Shown in pieces: positions 1 through 5,511 of a stretch of DNA of 8,406 nucleotides (positions are counted from its first letter, which is position 1; each line of letters begins with the position of its first letter). The position numbers and the translations under genes were made by a program. The stretch comes from Gammaproteobacteria bacterium. GTDB taxonomy: Bacteria > Pseudomonadota > Gammaproteobacteria > Chromatiales > Chromatiaceae. A model generated the notes under the pieces. That model saw nothing but the letters and a program-made list of their open reading frames with translations, had not been told where the DNA came from and made no database searches. Location of the stretch: NCBI GenBank assembly GCA_030620735.1, contig JAUXDV010000075.1, positions 1 through 8,406 of the forward strand, read 5' to 3'.

Positions 1-1373
1 CCCTCGCCCGGCTGCAGCTCCCACTCCAGCTCCTTCATGTCGAGGGCATCCTGCAGCGATTTCTCGGCCTTGTCCCACAACGCATCGGCGCCGACGCGCT
101 GCTCAGGACGCGTCGAAAACTTCACCAGCACCTCGTCAAAACCGAAATCCCGATACACTTCGAACAGCAGGTCGATAAAGGCGGAGACTTCATCCAAAAC
201 CTGTTCTTCGGTACAGAAGATATGCGCATCATCCTGCACAAAATTACGCACCCGCATCAATCCATGCAGCGTACCTGATGGCTCGTTGCGGTGGCAGGAG
301 CCGAACTCCGCCAGGCGCAGCGGCAGATCGCGGTAGGATTTGAGGCCGTGATTATAGATCTGGATATGCGCCGGACAGTTCATCGGCTTGATCGCATAGT
401 CACGGTTCTCGGATGCCGTGGTGAACATCAACTCCTTGAACTTCTCCCAGTGACCCGACTTCTCCCACAGGGAGCGGTCGATGATCTGCGGAGTACACAC
501 CTCCTGGTAACCATGATCACGCAATTTGCTGCGGATATAATCCTCGATTGTCAGATAGATCTGCCAGCCTCTGTCGTGCCAGAAGACCATTCCCGGCGCT
601 TCTTCCTGCGAGTGAAACAGATCCAGCGCCTTGCCGATCTTGCGGTGATCGCGTTTCTCCGCCTCCTGCAGGCGTTTCAGGTAGGCCTTGAGCTCCTTTT
701 TGTCACGCCAGGCCGTGCCATAGATGCGCTGCAGCATCTCATTGTCGGAGTCGCCCCGCCAGTAGGCGCCGGCTACCTTCATCAACTTGAAAGCCTTCAG
801 CTTGCCGGTCGAGGGCACATGCGGACCGCGGCAGAGATCCGTGAATTCTCCCTGGGTGTAGAGCGACAGCGGCTCGGTGTCAGGAATAGAAGCAATGATC
901 TCGGCCTTGTATTCCTCTCCAAGCTGGCGGAAAAATTTAACCGCATCGTCACGCTCCATCTCGGAGCGGCTAATAACGATATTGGCCCTGACCAGTTCTG
1001 ACATCTTTTTTTCGATGGCTAGAAGGTCTTCCGGCGTGAAGGCGTGTTCGGAGGAGAAGTCATAATAGAAGCCGTCATCGATGGTTGGACCGATAGTCAC
1101 CTGCACCTGCGGGAAGAGTTCCTTCACCGCCATCGCCAGCAGATGCGCCGTTGAGTGGCGAATCACCTCCAGGCCATCATCGTCCCTGTCGGTAATGATG
1201 GCCAGTTCGGCATCGGCATCGATGAGATGCGAAGTGTCGACCAGCGCACCGTCCACACGGCCGGCCAATGCGGCTTTTGCAAGACCGGGGCCAATCGATG
1301 CGGCAACATCGAAAACAGTAACGGGGTGATCAAAATCGCGGCATGAACCGTCTGGAAGTGTAATTTGCGGCAT
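1..1373 (-). CDS. thrS: Threonyl-tRNA synthetase, N-terminal two thirds (runs off the left edge)
   Basis: Cytoplasmic class II aminoacyl-tRNA synthetase that charges tRNA-Thr with threonine. The 457 codons visible begin MPQITLPDGS and match the E. coli enzyme closely throughout. The N-terminal TGS domain covers about residues 1-62. The editing domain follows, with the HxxxH pair at H73 and H77 and the CRGPH motif near residue 180, which together remove mischarged serine. The catalytic core starts near residue 240 and shows KRDHRKIG, MNCPAH (the zinc-binding cysteine; E. coli has MNCPGH) and the motif 2 stretch around CHRNEPSG. The remaining roughly 185 residues (motif 3, last zinc ligand, anticodon-binding domain) lie outside the window. 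The start is fixed by GAGGT seven bases upstream. In many gammaproteobacteria infC, rpmI and rplT follow thrS, and the same may hold to the left. No frameshift was seen. Confidence 0.97.
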   Translation of the reverse strand, partial: MPQITLPDGSCRDFDHPVTVFDVAASIGPGLAKAALAGRVDGALVDTSHLIDADAELAIITDRDDDGLEVIRHSTAHLLAMAVKELFPQVQVTIGPTIDDGFYYDFSSEHAFTPEDLLAIEKKMSELVRANIVISRSEMERDDAVKFFRQLGEEYKAEIIASIPDTEPLSLYTQGEFTDLCRGPHVPSTGKLKAFKLMKVAGAYWRGDSDNEMLQRIYGTAWRDKKELKAYLKRLQEAEKRDHRKIGKALDLFHSQEEAPGMVFWHDRGWQIYLTIEDYIRSKLRDHGYQEVCTPQIIDRSLWEKSGHWEKFKELMFTTASENRDYAIKPMNCPAHIQIYNHGLKSYRDLPLRLAEFGSCHRNEPSGTLHGLMRVRNFVQDDAHIFCTEEQVLDEVSAFIDLLFEVYRDFGFDEVLVKFSTRPEQRVGADALWDKAEKSLQDALDMKELEWELQPGE

Positions 1374-1449
1374 TCTAAAACCTCAGTGGTGACCCATACG
1401 AAAGGACACATGAAAAAATCAAATCAAAGGAACAAGCATGCAGGGAGCA

Positions 1450-1473
1450 TGGAGAATAATACTTCCTTCTCCA
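1450..1473 (-). promoter_or_regulatory. Hairpin in the thrS leader
   Basis: On the minus strand TGGAGAA and TTCTCCA form a perfect 7-bp stem around a 10-base loop (GGAAGTATTA). It lies about 75 bases before the thrS start, inside the expected mRNA leader. E. coli thrS is autoregulated through tRNA-like leader hairpins, so an operator role is possible. The loop here does not contain the CGU anticodon mimic used in E. coli, so the role is unproven. It has no following T-run and is not a typical terminator. Confidence 0.35.
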
Positions 1474-1491
1474 CCCCCCGACAAACCGCGT

Positions 1492-1497
1492 ATTATA
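1492..1497 (-). promoter_or_regulatory. Candidate proximal -10 box for thrS
   Basis: A perfect TATAAT on the minus strand lies about 118 bases before the thrS start codon. The matching -35 region is poor: TGTTTC at 1515-1520 with a 17-base spacer. It may be a weak or activated promoter, or chance. Confidence 0.35.
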
Positions 1498-1645
1498 AAG
1501 GATAATTTGCATTGGAAACATCCTGATTTTCCGGCCGCAGCATCTCTGTCGGAACACCGGGGCAGGTTTCGGGCACGTCGAGCTGAAAAATCGGATCATG
1601 GCGTATCGCCAGCGCTCTCTTCTGCTTTTGCTCGTCACGGACGCC

Positions 1646-1675
1646 ATTAGCATAAATTAATGACATTGGTGTCAA
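1646..1675 (-). promoter_or_regulatory. Candidate distal sigma-70 promoter for thrS
   Basis: On the minus strand a perfect TTGACA (1670-1675) is followed after 18 bases by GCTAAT (1646-1651, four of six matches to TATAAT). It points at thrS and would give a leader of about 265 bases. The -35 box sits in a short palindrome, TGACA-TTGG-TGTCA at 1661-1674, which could also be an operator. Confidence 0.45.
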
Positions 1676-1784
1676 TGAAAGCTTTGTTCATCAGTCAGCA
1701 TAGCGATCATAGATCACATCCCTGGAAAACTTGTATCCGTTATCAGATTTCCCTGGCATCGTGCTGGCTATGCGCACGAACCTC

Positions 1785-1889
1785 TTACCTCAATATCAAA
1801 CCAGAAATATGCTCGAAGTGTTGATCAAAGGTATAAACAGGCAAACCATGCTGTAAAGCCGTCGCAGCAAACGCTACCATCAAGGCGCC
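1785..1889 (-). pseudogene. C-terminal remnant of a VapC-like PIN-domain protein
   Basis: Read on the minus strand, this frame ends in about 35 residues that look like the C-terminus of a type II toxin of the VapC/PIN family: ALMVAFAATALQHGLPVY, then TFDQHFEHISGLILR and a TAA stop. The pattern of an alanine-rich helix followed by hydrophobic residues and TxDxHFxxIxGL is typical of the last helix and strand of PIN-domain ribonucleases. The N-terminal part with the first catalytic aspartates is absent. The frame meets a TAG at 1923-1925 and has no usable start, and the expected DxLIAA aspartate is replaced by GALMVA at the break. No antitoxin gene is visible beside it. The upstream end fuses directly to an unrelated gene fragment on the other strand. 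Recognition rests on a short stretch, so the family is likely but not certain. Confidence 0.65.
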
Positions 1890-2274
1890 TGATGGCACTG
1901 TCCTGCGAAAAGGCTCAAACAGCTACACCTGTTATCCGCAACAGAAGATCATCGGGCCGATGTGCAACGAGGCGGTTTGGGATTCCCTCATAACCGCGAT
2001 GTTGAACAAGAAGGCCTTCAAGCCCGATAAATTCAGCGTCTCGTACATGCTTGCTGGAGAAGGGACCGCCCTTGGAGTCAGCAACAGCGACCCCTATGCC
2101 ACAGAACCTGATAAAAGTGACGACTGGGTAAAGGAGGGGCCTCATCTGATGGTCGTCGTACCCGATAGTGCAATGCTTGCAGGTTTATCCACAGACCCGA
2201 ATGGTCCGGTCTACGTGATGTGGAAGGATACCCCGTATGCGCACATTATGGTAAAGATCGCTGCCGATAAGTAG
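1876..2274 (+). pseudogene. 5'-truncated gene for an exported protein family of unknown function
   Basis: The open frame reads ATIKAPDGTVLRKGSN, then a TC-P motif, GPMCNEAVWD, SYMLAGEGTALGVSNSDPYA, a WVKEGPHLMVVVPD stretch and finally VYVMWKDTPYAHIMVKI. I recognise this arrangement (DGxVLRxGSNxxTC, GPMC, a GPHLM-type strand, MWKxTPYAHIM) from uncharacterised bacterial proteins that normally carry a signal peptide just before the ATI segment. Here the signal peptide and start codon are missing. The frame is open from 1837, but the first ATG is at 1960, inside the conserved region, with no good ribosome binding site. The 5' end abuts the PIN-domain remnant on the opposite strand. A 104-residue product from 1960 is formally possible but would lack export and the first conserved block. 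Function unknown. Confidence 0.6.
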
Positions 2275-2312
2275 AGCGTCAGCGTGAACATAGCTGGCTT
2301 GTCATGCACAGC

Positions 2313-2331
2313 TTGTAGCCGCAAGGCTATC
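2313..2331. repeat. Short GNRA-type hairpin
   Basis: TAGCC-GCAA-GGCTA forms a 5-bp stem with a GNRA-type tetraloop about 40 bases after the truncated gene ending at 2274. No T-run follows, so a terminator role is doubtful. Confidence 0.25.
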
Positions 2332-2436
2332 ATGCTGATGAAAGTATGCGCCTTTTTCTGGTATGGAGGTAAATGTAGAACCACACGGATAAACAGCCGT
2401 ATAACCGTTAGAGATCCTTTACTCGTATATGGCTGT

Positions 2437-2452
2437 ACGTATCAACATACGT
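2437..2452. repeat. Inverted repeat ACGTAT-CAAC-ATACGT
   Basis: A perfect 6-bp inverted repeat with a 4-base centre lies 17 bases upstream of the GAGGAG ribosome binding site at 2469-2474. Its position in the leader of the broken hydrolase gene suits an operator or a leader hairpin. Nothing else supports a role. Confidence 0.3.
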
Positions 2453-2481
2453 CAAACCAACGCTAAATGAGGAGATTCATT

Positions 2482-2942
2482 ATGATTTCTTTGATAAAAC
2501 AATCAGTCGTCGCAATGGGAATAGTCGCGACACTCACGATAAGCAGTGTGACAAATGTGCTGGCTGGACTGCCCAATCCGGGGGCGCTGACTGGTTGGCT
2601 GTCTATAAACCCTATATTCAGGATGGCAAGACAGTCGTCACCAGTCCGCACAAGTTGTACGGTCCGGACAGCAACGACTTGGTATTACAGCTGCGCAAAC
2701 GCGGCATCAACAAAGTCATCCTGGCAGGCATGTCGGCAAACTTGTGCACCGAATCACACCTGCGTGAACTGATGGAACAGGGCTTTGAAGTCACAGTGGT
2801 CAAGGATGCCACTGCCGGGGCGCAGGTGCCGGAAGGTGATGGTTATCAGGCCGCACTGGTGAATTTCCGCTATATTGCCAATGCGGTTGTTCCCACTGAT
2901 GTTGCCGTGAAGGGTATCAAGAGTGGAGGCGAACTGAAGTAG
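2482..2942 (+). pseudogene. Isochorismatase-family cysteine hydrolase, internal deletion and frameshift
   Basis: The gene starts with a good ribosome binding site (GAGGAG, seven-base spacer) and ATG at 2482. It encodes a clear signal peptide, hydrophobic from about residue 8 to 27 with a VLA cleavage site at 28. After GLPNPG near base 2580 the reading frame jumps: homology resumes in another frame at 2583 as GADWLAVYKPYIQDGK and continues to TAG at 2942. The resumed part is the C-terminal half of an isochorismatase-like hydrolase. It has TSPHKLYG (probable catalytic lysine region), ILAGMSANLCTESHLREL (nucleophile cysteine) and VVKDATA. The first half of the catalytic fold, including the DxQNDF-type segment with the catalytic aspartate, is gone. 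An internal TTG or GTG start could make a 115-residue fragment, but it would lack the catalytic aspartate. I call it a pseudogene. Confidence 0.85.
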
Positions 2943-3029
2943 TTCTTGGCATGAACCACACCCTTAACGGGTTATTTGCAGTGCTCTGCTCGACATCTCT
3001 CTACAAGACTAGAGGGCGGATGAGATATT

Positions 3030-3122
3030 ATGTCAGCAGAACCATCCTCTGTCGTTCAATATCCTGACGATCGAAAAAGCACAAATAGCGAAAAAAGTTT
3101 GTCATCCATAGATGTTGAATAA
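3030..3122 (+). CDS. Possible 30-residue small ORF
   Basis: An ATG-to-TAA frame encodes a polar, serine-rich 30-residue peptide beginning MSAEPSSVVQYPDDRK. The only purine-rich leader is AGAGGG about 14 bases upstream, which is too far to be convincing, and a weaker GAG sits nearer. There is no known homology. It lies between the broken hydrolase gene and the convergent repeat-protein gene. It could be the head of another truncated gene or chance. Low confidence. Confidence 0.15.
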   Translation: MSAEPSSVVQYPDDRKSTNSEKSLSSIDVE

Positions 3123-3176
3123 CAGCTCTTGCCATTCGTGCAGGCATATCAAAGGACACCTTTCGGCATTTTCGAA

Positions 3177-3190
3177 TCCCCGACAGGGGA
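3177..3190 (-). terminator. Possible weak terminator or hairpin after the repeat-protein gene
   Basis: TCCCC-(4)-GGGGA forms a 5-bp GC-rich stem six bases beyond the stop codon of the minus-strand gene ending at 3196. On that strand it is followed by TTCGAAAA rather than a clean T-run, so it is a poor intrinsic terminator at best. Confidence 0.3.
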
Positions 3191-3195
3191 GCAGT

Positions 3196-3705
3196 TCACT
3201 GCACTCGCCTGCGGGTCTCTGACCAGGCCCCGCTTCTTCCTGAAAAATTGAGGATGCGATCACTGGTAACCAGTGTCGCAGAATAATCCTCCACTTCCAT
3301 CGCTTGTAGTTTTTCGCCGGCCTTGATCCGTTTGCTCTGCCATCCTCCGAAAAACACACCATAAGCAGCAAAACGCCTGTTGGTGATCACGACTGCAGTT
3401 GCGTTTGCCACCTGATAATCAAGAATATGTTCCTCGGCATGCAACTTCAGCCGGTCGAAGCGGCCAGATCTGGTATTAGAAGCAATTACTTCGCCACTTT
3501 CAAATACGAGGAACAGGACTTTCTCGACTTCATCCGCACAGGCTTGAAAACTCGATGCTGACAAAGCTAAGATAAGAATTCCAACAGCGGCCTTCGCTCC
3601 TCGTCTTGACAGCCTGGGGAATTTCAGAGAGAGGATCTCTCTGCCGAGCAGTGCTGTTGTAAATATTTGTCTGACAACTGACAGCATATTGAAGTGTTCA
3701 ATCAT
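3196..3705 (-). CDS. Exported or membrane-anchored protein with short beta-type repeats, unknown function
   Basis: The start at 3705 (MIEHFNMLSV) is chosen because AAGGAG lies four bases upstream; an ATG at 3765 has no ribosome binding site. The product is 169 residues. A basic N-terminal part (FPRLSRRGAK) precedes one hydrophobic segment at about residues 38-51, ending in SSFQACADE. This could be a signal peptide cleaved after ACA or an uncleaved anchor; FQAC is a poor lipobox. The rest is strand-rich and contains two 39-residue units that align without gaps, residues 92-130 and 131-169. Both share E at position 1, V8, A13, T17, R20, G29 and W31. A weaker partial unit may occupy about 60-90. 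The pattern resembles blades of a small beta-propeller or sheet repeat. The gene lies 72 bases after the Fnr-type regulator on the same strand and may be its target or co-transcribed with it. Function not recognised. Confidence 0.75.
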   Translation of the reverse strand: MIEHFNMLSVVRQIFTTALLGREILSLKFPRLSRRGAKAAVGILILALSASSFQACADEVEKVLFLVFESGEVIASNTRSGRFDRLKLHAEEHILDYQVANATAVVITNRRFAAYGVFFGGWQSKRIKAGEKLQAMEVEDYSATLVTSDRILNFSGRSGAWSETRRRVQ

Positions 3706-3777
3706 AGGTCTCCTTCGGAAATCGCTTGTGAGAATAAACCTTCGGGTGATCATTGCGCGAAGCATGAAACATCCAGG

Positions 3778-4563
3778 TTAAATAAGATGCTTCGGCAAAA
3801 TCATACCGGGTTCAAACTGACCGATCTCCATGAATGCCTTCTCGTTCAGAATTGAGAGCCGTTTTTTTTGGCACAGGATGAGTCCCTCTCTCTCCATCTC
3901 CTGGAGTATGCGATTGACATGATGAGACGTCAGACCTATGGCATCGCCTATGTCCTCCCGGGTGAGTGGGAAGACGATCGAGTTGGTTTTTCCGTCGTAG
4001 CCGCTGCGTATCTGTCTGCGCACTCTGTGAAAGAGTTCCAGTAACAGAAAGGCGATATGTTGTCTGGCGCTGTTGCGGGCTGCATCAATCAGGTGGTTCT
4101 GGCACAGGTTCATGTCATGCATTTCCATCTCTGCGAGCCTAGCTGTCAGCTGCGGCTGTTTTTGCATCATTGATCGAAACCGGGTGACTGGAAATGCACA
4201 CAGCGTACTCTCCATCAGGGCTTGTGAGCTGTGCATGTATCCTGACGCTGGTCCAATGCCGTCGACCTGAAATCCGAAAAAATCACCGGGAAGTAAAAAA
4301 CGCATGATCCGGCGTTTGCCGTTGTCGAGAGTCTTGAAAAGAATCAGCCAGCCATCAAACAGGGTGTAGAGCGTGTGTGCGGTCTCGCCCTCCTGAAAAA
4401 GGATCTCTCTGTCAGGAAGCAAATACTGGGTGTCACGAAACTCCTGCATCCAGACAAGGTCATTTTCAGAAACGTCACGAAACAGTGTCATGGTCCGAAT
4501 CGGACACTCTTTGCACTTGGTCTGTGGGTCAGGACAGCGCTGCAGGTTTGGTTTTTCATTCAT
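3778..4563 (-). CDS. Crp/Fnr-family transcriptional regulator with N-terminal cysteine cluster
   Basis: A 261-residue cytoplasmic DNA-binding regulator. Counting from ATG 4563 (MNEKPNLQ), cysteines lie at 10, 17 and 20 (CPDPQTKCKECPIR), and a fourth is at 122 in TLCAFPVTRF, the same relative place as Cys122 of E. coli FNR. The cyclic-nucleotide-binding-type beta barrel spans about residues 30-125 (ILFQEGE, LYTLFDGWL, LLPGDFFG). The dimer helix covers about 130-180. The winged helix-turn-helix at about 200-222 reads PLTREDIGDAIGLTSHHVNR. The cysteine spacing is C-x6-C-x2-C instead of C-x2-C-x5-C as in FNR, so an oxygen- or NO-sensing iron-sulfur cluster is plausible but not shown. An ATG at 4614 would add 17 residues; neither start has a clear ribosome binding site. 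The repeat-protein gene follows on the same strand. Confidence 0.93.
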   Translation of the reverse strand: MNEKPNLQRCPDPQTKCKECPIRTMTLFRDVSENDLVWMQEFRDTQYLLPDREILFQEGETAHTLYTLFDGWLILFKTLDNGKRRIMRFLLPGDFFGFQVDGIGPASGYMHSSQALMESTLCAFPVTRFRSMMQKQPQLTARLAEMEMHDMNLCQNHLIDAARNSARQHIAFLLLELFHRVRRQIRSGYDGKTNSIVFPLTREDIGDAIGLTSHHVNRILQEMEREGLILCQKKRLSILNEKAFMEIGQFEPGMILPKHLI

Positions 4564-4642
4564 ATGAAATGCTGACCGTGGATGTGCGACGGGTATGGCA
4601 GTGAGACAAATCATAGCAGAATCCAGGTCGTTGATGGGCGTT

Positions 4643-4783
4643 CGGATAATTCAACAGCATGATAAAAAAGAACCCGGTAAATCGAGAATACTTACATGAT
4701 TGTTTGAAAATATTATTGCCTGCCTGTAAGAAAACCTGTCGGCACAATGTCTTATTTGATAGCAGAGGGCGTTCAATTATCCG
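4643..4783. repeat. Spaced inverted repeat flanking the regulator / sigma-factor intergenic region
   Basis: CGGATAATTCAAC at 4643-4655 and GTTCAATTATCCG at 4771-4783 are inverted copies matching at 12 of 13 positions, 115 bases apart. Each is also preceded by or overlaps a direct copy of GGGCGTTC (4636-4643 and 4767-4774). The right copy ends just before the ribosome binding site of the sigma-factor gene, and the left copy lies about 75 bases before the regulator start. They could be paired operators for one regulator acting on both divergent genes. This is inference from position. Confidence 0.35.
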
Positions 4784-4797
4784 TGCAAGGGAATATG

Positions 4798-5197
4798 ATG
4801 ATAAGCAAATAGAAGCGTTTTGAAGCGCTGGTGGAGAATTACTCGCCTGACTTGTTCCGCTATGCAATGTGGCTGTTCCACGACAAGCATATCTCTGAAG
4901 ATCTGGTACAGGAGACTTTTACCCGGGCATGGAGAAACCTCCATCAGATCAAGGATGACAAAGCGGAAAAGGGGTGGTTGACAACAATTCTGCGAAACGA
5001 AAATGCGAGGCGTTTTCAGCGCATACAGCCCGATCTCGTTGAAATCGAAAACGTTCCGCTGAGTGCAAACCAGGATGATGAGCCGGAAGCAAGGATGGAG
5101 CAGAAAATACTGCGCGAGGATCTGTCACAACAGAAAGAGCAGATCCAGGAGGCGCTTCTGTGGAACACGCCTGGCGGCAACACTCAGGAAGCATCAA
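4798..5197 (+). pseudogene. ECF-type RNA polymerase sigma factor, nonsense codon and lost region 4
   Basis: Following AAGGGA at 4787-4792 an ATG opens the frame MISK, then TAG at 4810-4812, then KRFEALVENYSPDLFRYAMW and on through EDLVQETFTRAWRNL. The part after the TAG is an unmistakable sigma region 2 of an ECF factor, where the -10 element and core RNA polymerase are bound. The normal ECF N-terminus aligns across the TAG, so this is an internal amber codon at position 5. Homology fades after EARMEQKILREDLSQ at about 5130, where region 4 (the -35-binding helix-turn-helix) should follow; it is missing. The frame runs on into the neighbouring patatin gene antisense and stops at 5295. Translation from GTG 4831 could make a region-2-only protein, but it has no good ribosome binding site. 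Confidence 0.75.
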
Positions 5198-5492
5198 CGG
5201 GTCCGGAGCTGATCACATCGACCTCGTCCAGTAAACGCCTGGATTTGCCATTGATCGTGATTGGTGTATCGCGCAGTTTTTCCAGTACCCCGTAAGCAAA
5301 GGCGGCCGAGCGGGTCCCTCCTCCTGAAAAAACCAGCACGACAAAGGTGTCCTGGGCATTGTTTTTTGGAAGACGGTTTTGGAAGATGTAGTCTCTCTCT
5401 ACATCGGCATCATGTATCCCTGCATTCCATTCCCGGGTTGCACAGCTGTTTAAAGTGATGGCGAGTACAATGAGCGCAACTATTTTTTTCAT
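5184..5492 (-). pseudogene. Patatin-like phospholipase lipoprotein, only the first 96 codons left
   Basis: The start MKKIVALIVL with lipobox LNSC at residues 14-17 gives a typical outer- or inner-membrane lipoprotein signal. Residues 53-74 read VLVFSGGGTRSAAFAYGVLEKL, the oxyanion-hole glycine loop and first helix of patatin-like phospholipases. The next conserved block, DEVDVISS (residues 89-96), normally continues into the GxSxG nucleophile elbow. Here, right after ISS at about base 5205, the sequence changes to GPVDAS and stops at 5184. The catalytic serine, the aspartate and the rest of the protein are therefore lost. The gene follows the peroxiredoxin-like gene by 19 bases on the same strand, so it was probably the last gene of that operon. 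Its ribosome binding site is weak. The cut coincides with the end of the truncated sigma-factor gene coming from the other side. Confidence 0.85.
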
Positions 5493-5511
5493 TGTTCGCT
5501 TGCCTACGTTT

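Larger units (their letters stand above)
1374..1784. other. Gene-free stretch: thrS leader and spacer
   Basis: About 410 bases separate thrS from the PIN-domain remnant. On the minus strand they contain a thrS ribosome binding site (GAGGT around 1380-1384), a 7-bp hairpin, a TATAAT box and a TTGACA-type promoter, all described separately. Open frames in this stretch have no ribosome binding site and no recognisable protein character, so I read it as untranslated leader plus spacer. Bases 1676-1784 show nothing I can assign. Confidence 0.6.

Noticed and set aside
291..1001. A 236-residue plus-strand open frame opposite thrS
   Set aside because: It is antisense to a clearly conserved synthetase, has no ribosome binding site and shows no family resemblance. 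It exists because thrS codon use leaves this frame open.
1375..1675. Minus-strand frames of 60 to 92 codons in the thrS leader
   Set aside because: No ribosome binding sites, and the longer one ends at the edge of thrS with arginine- and cysteine-rich sequence lacking protein character. Read as untranslated leader.
1785..2274. A toxin-antitoxin module
   Set aside because: Only the tail of a PIN-domain protein remains and no antitoxin-like gene adjoins it; the plus-strand neighbour belongs to another, exported family.
4615..4797. A canonical FNR box for the Fnr-type regulator
   Set aside because: I looked for TTGAT-N4-ATCAA and saw no acceptable match in this divergent region.
4556..4867. 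A 103-residue minus-strand frame spanning the region between the sigma factor and regulator
   Set aside because: It overlaps the sigma region 2 coding sequence and runs into the regulator gene in another frame; no start signal.
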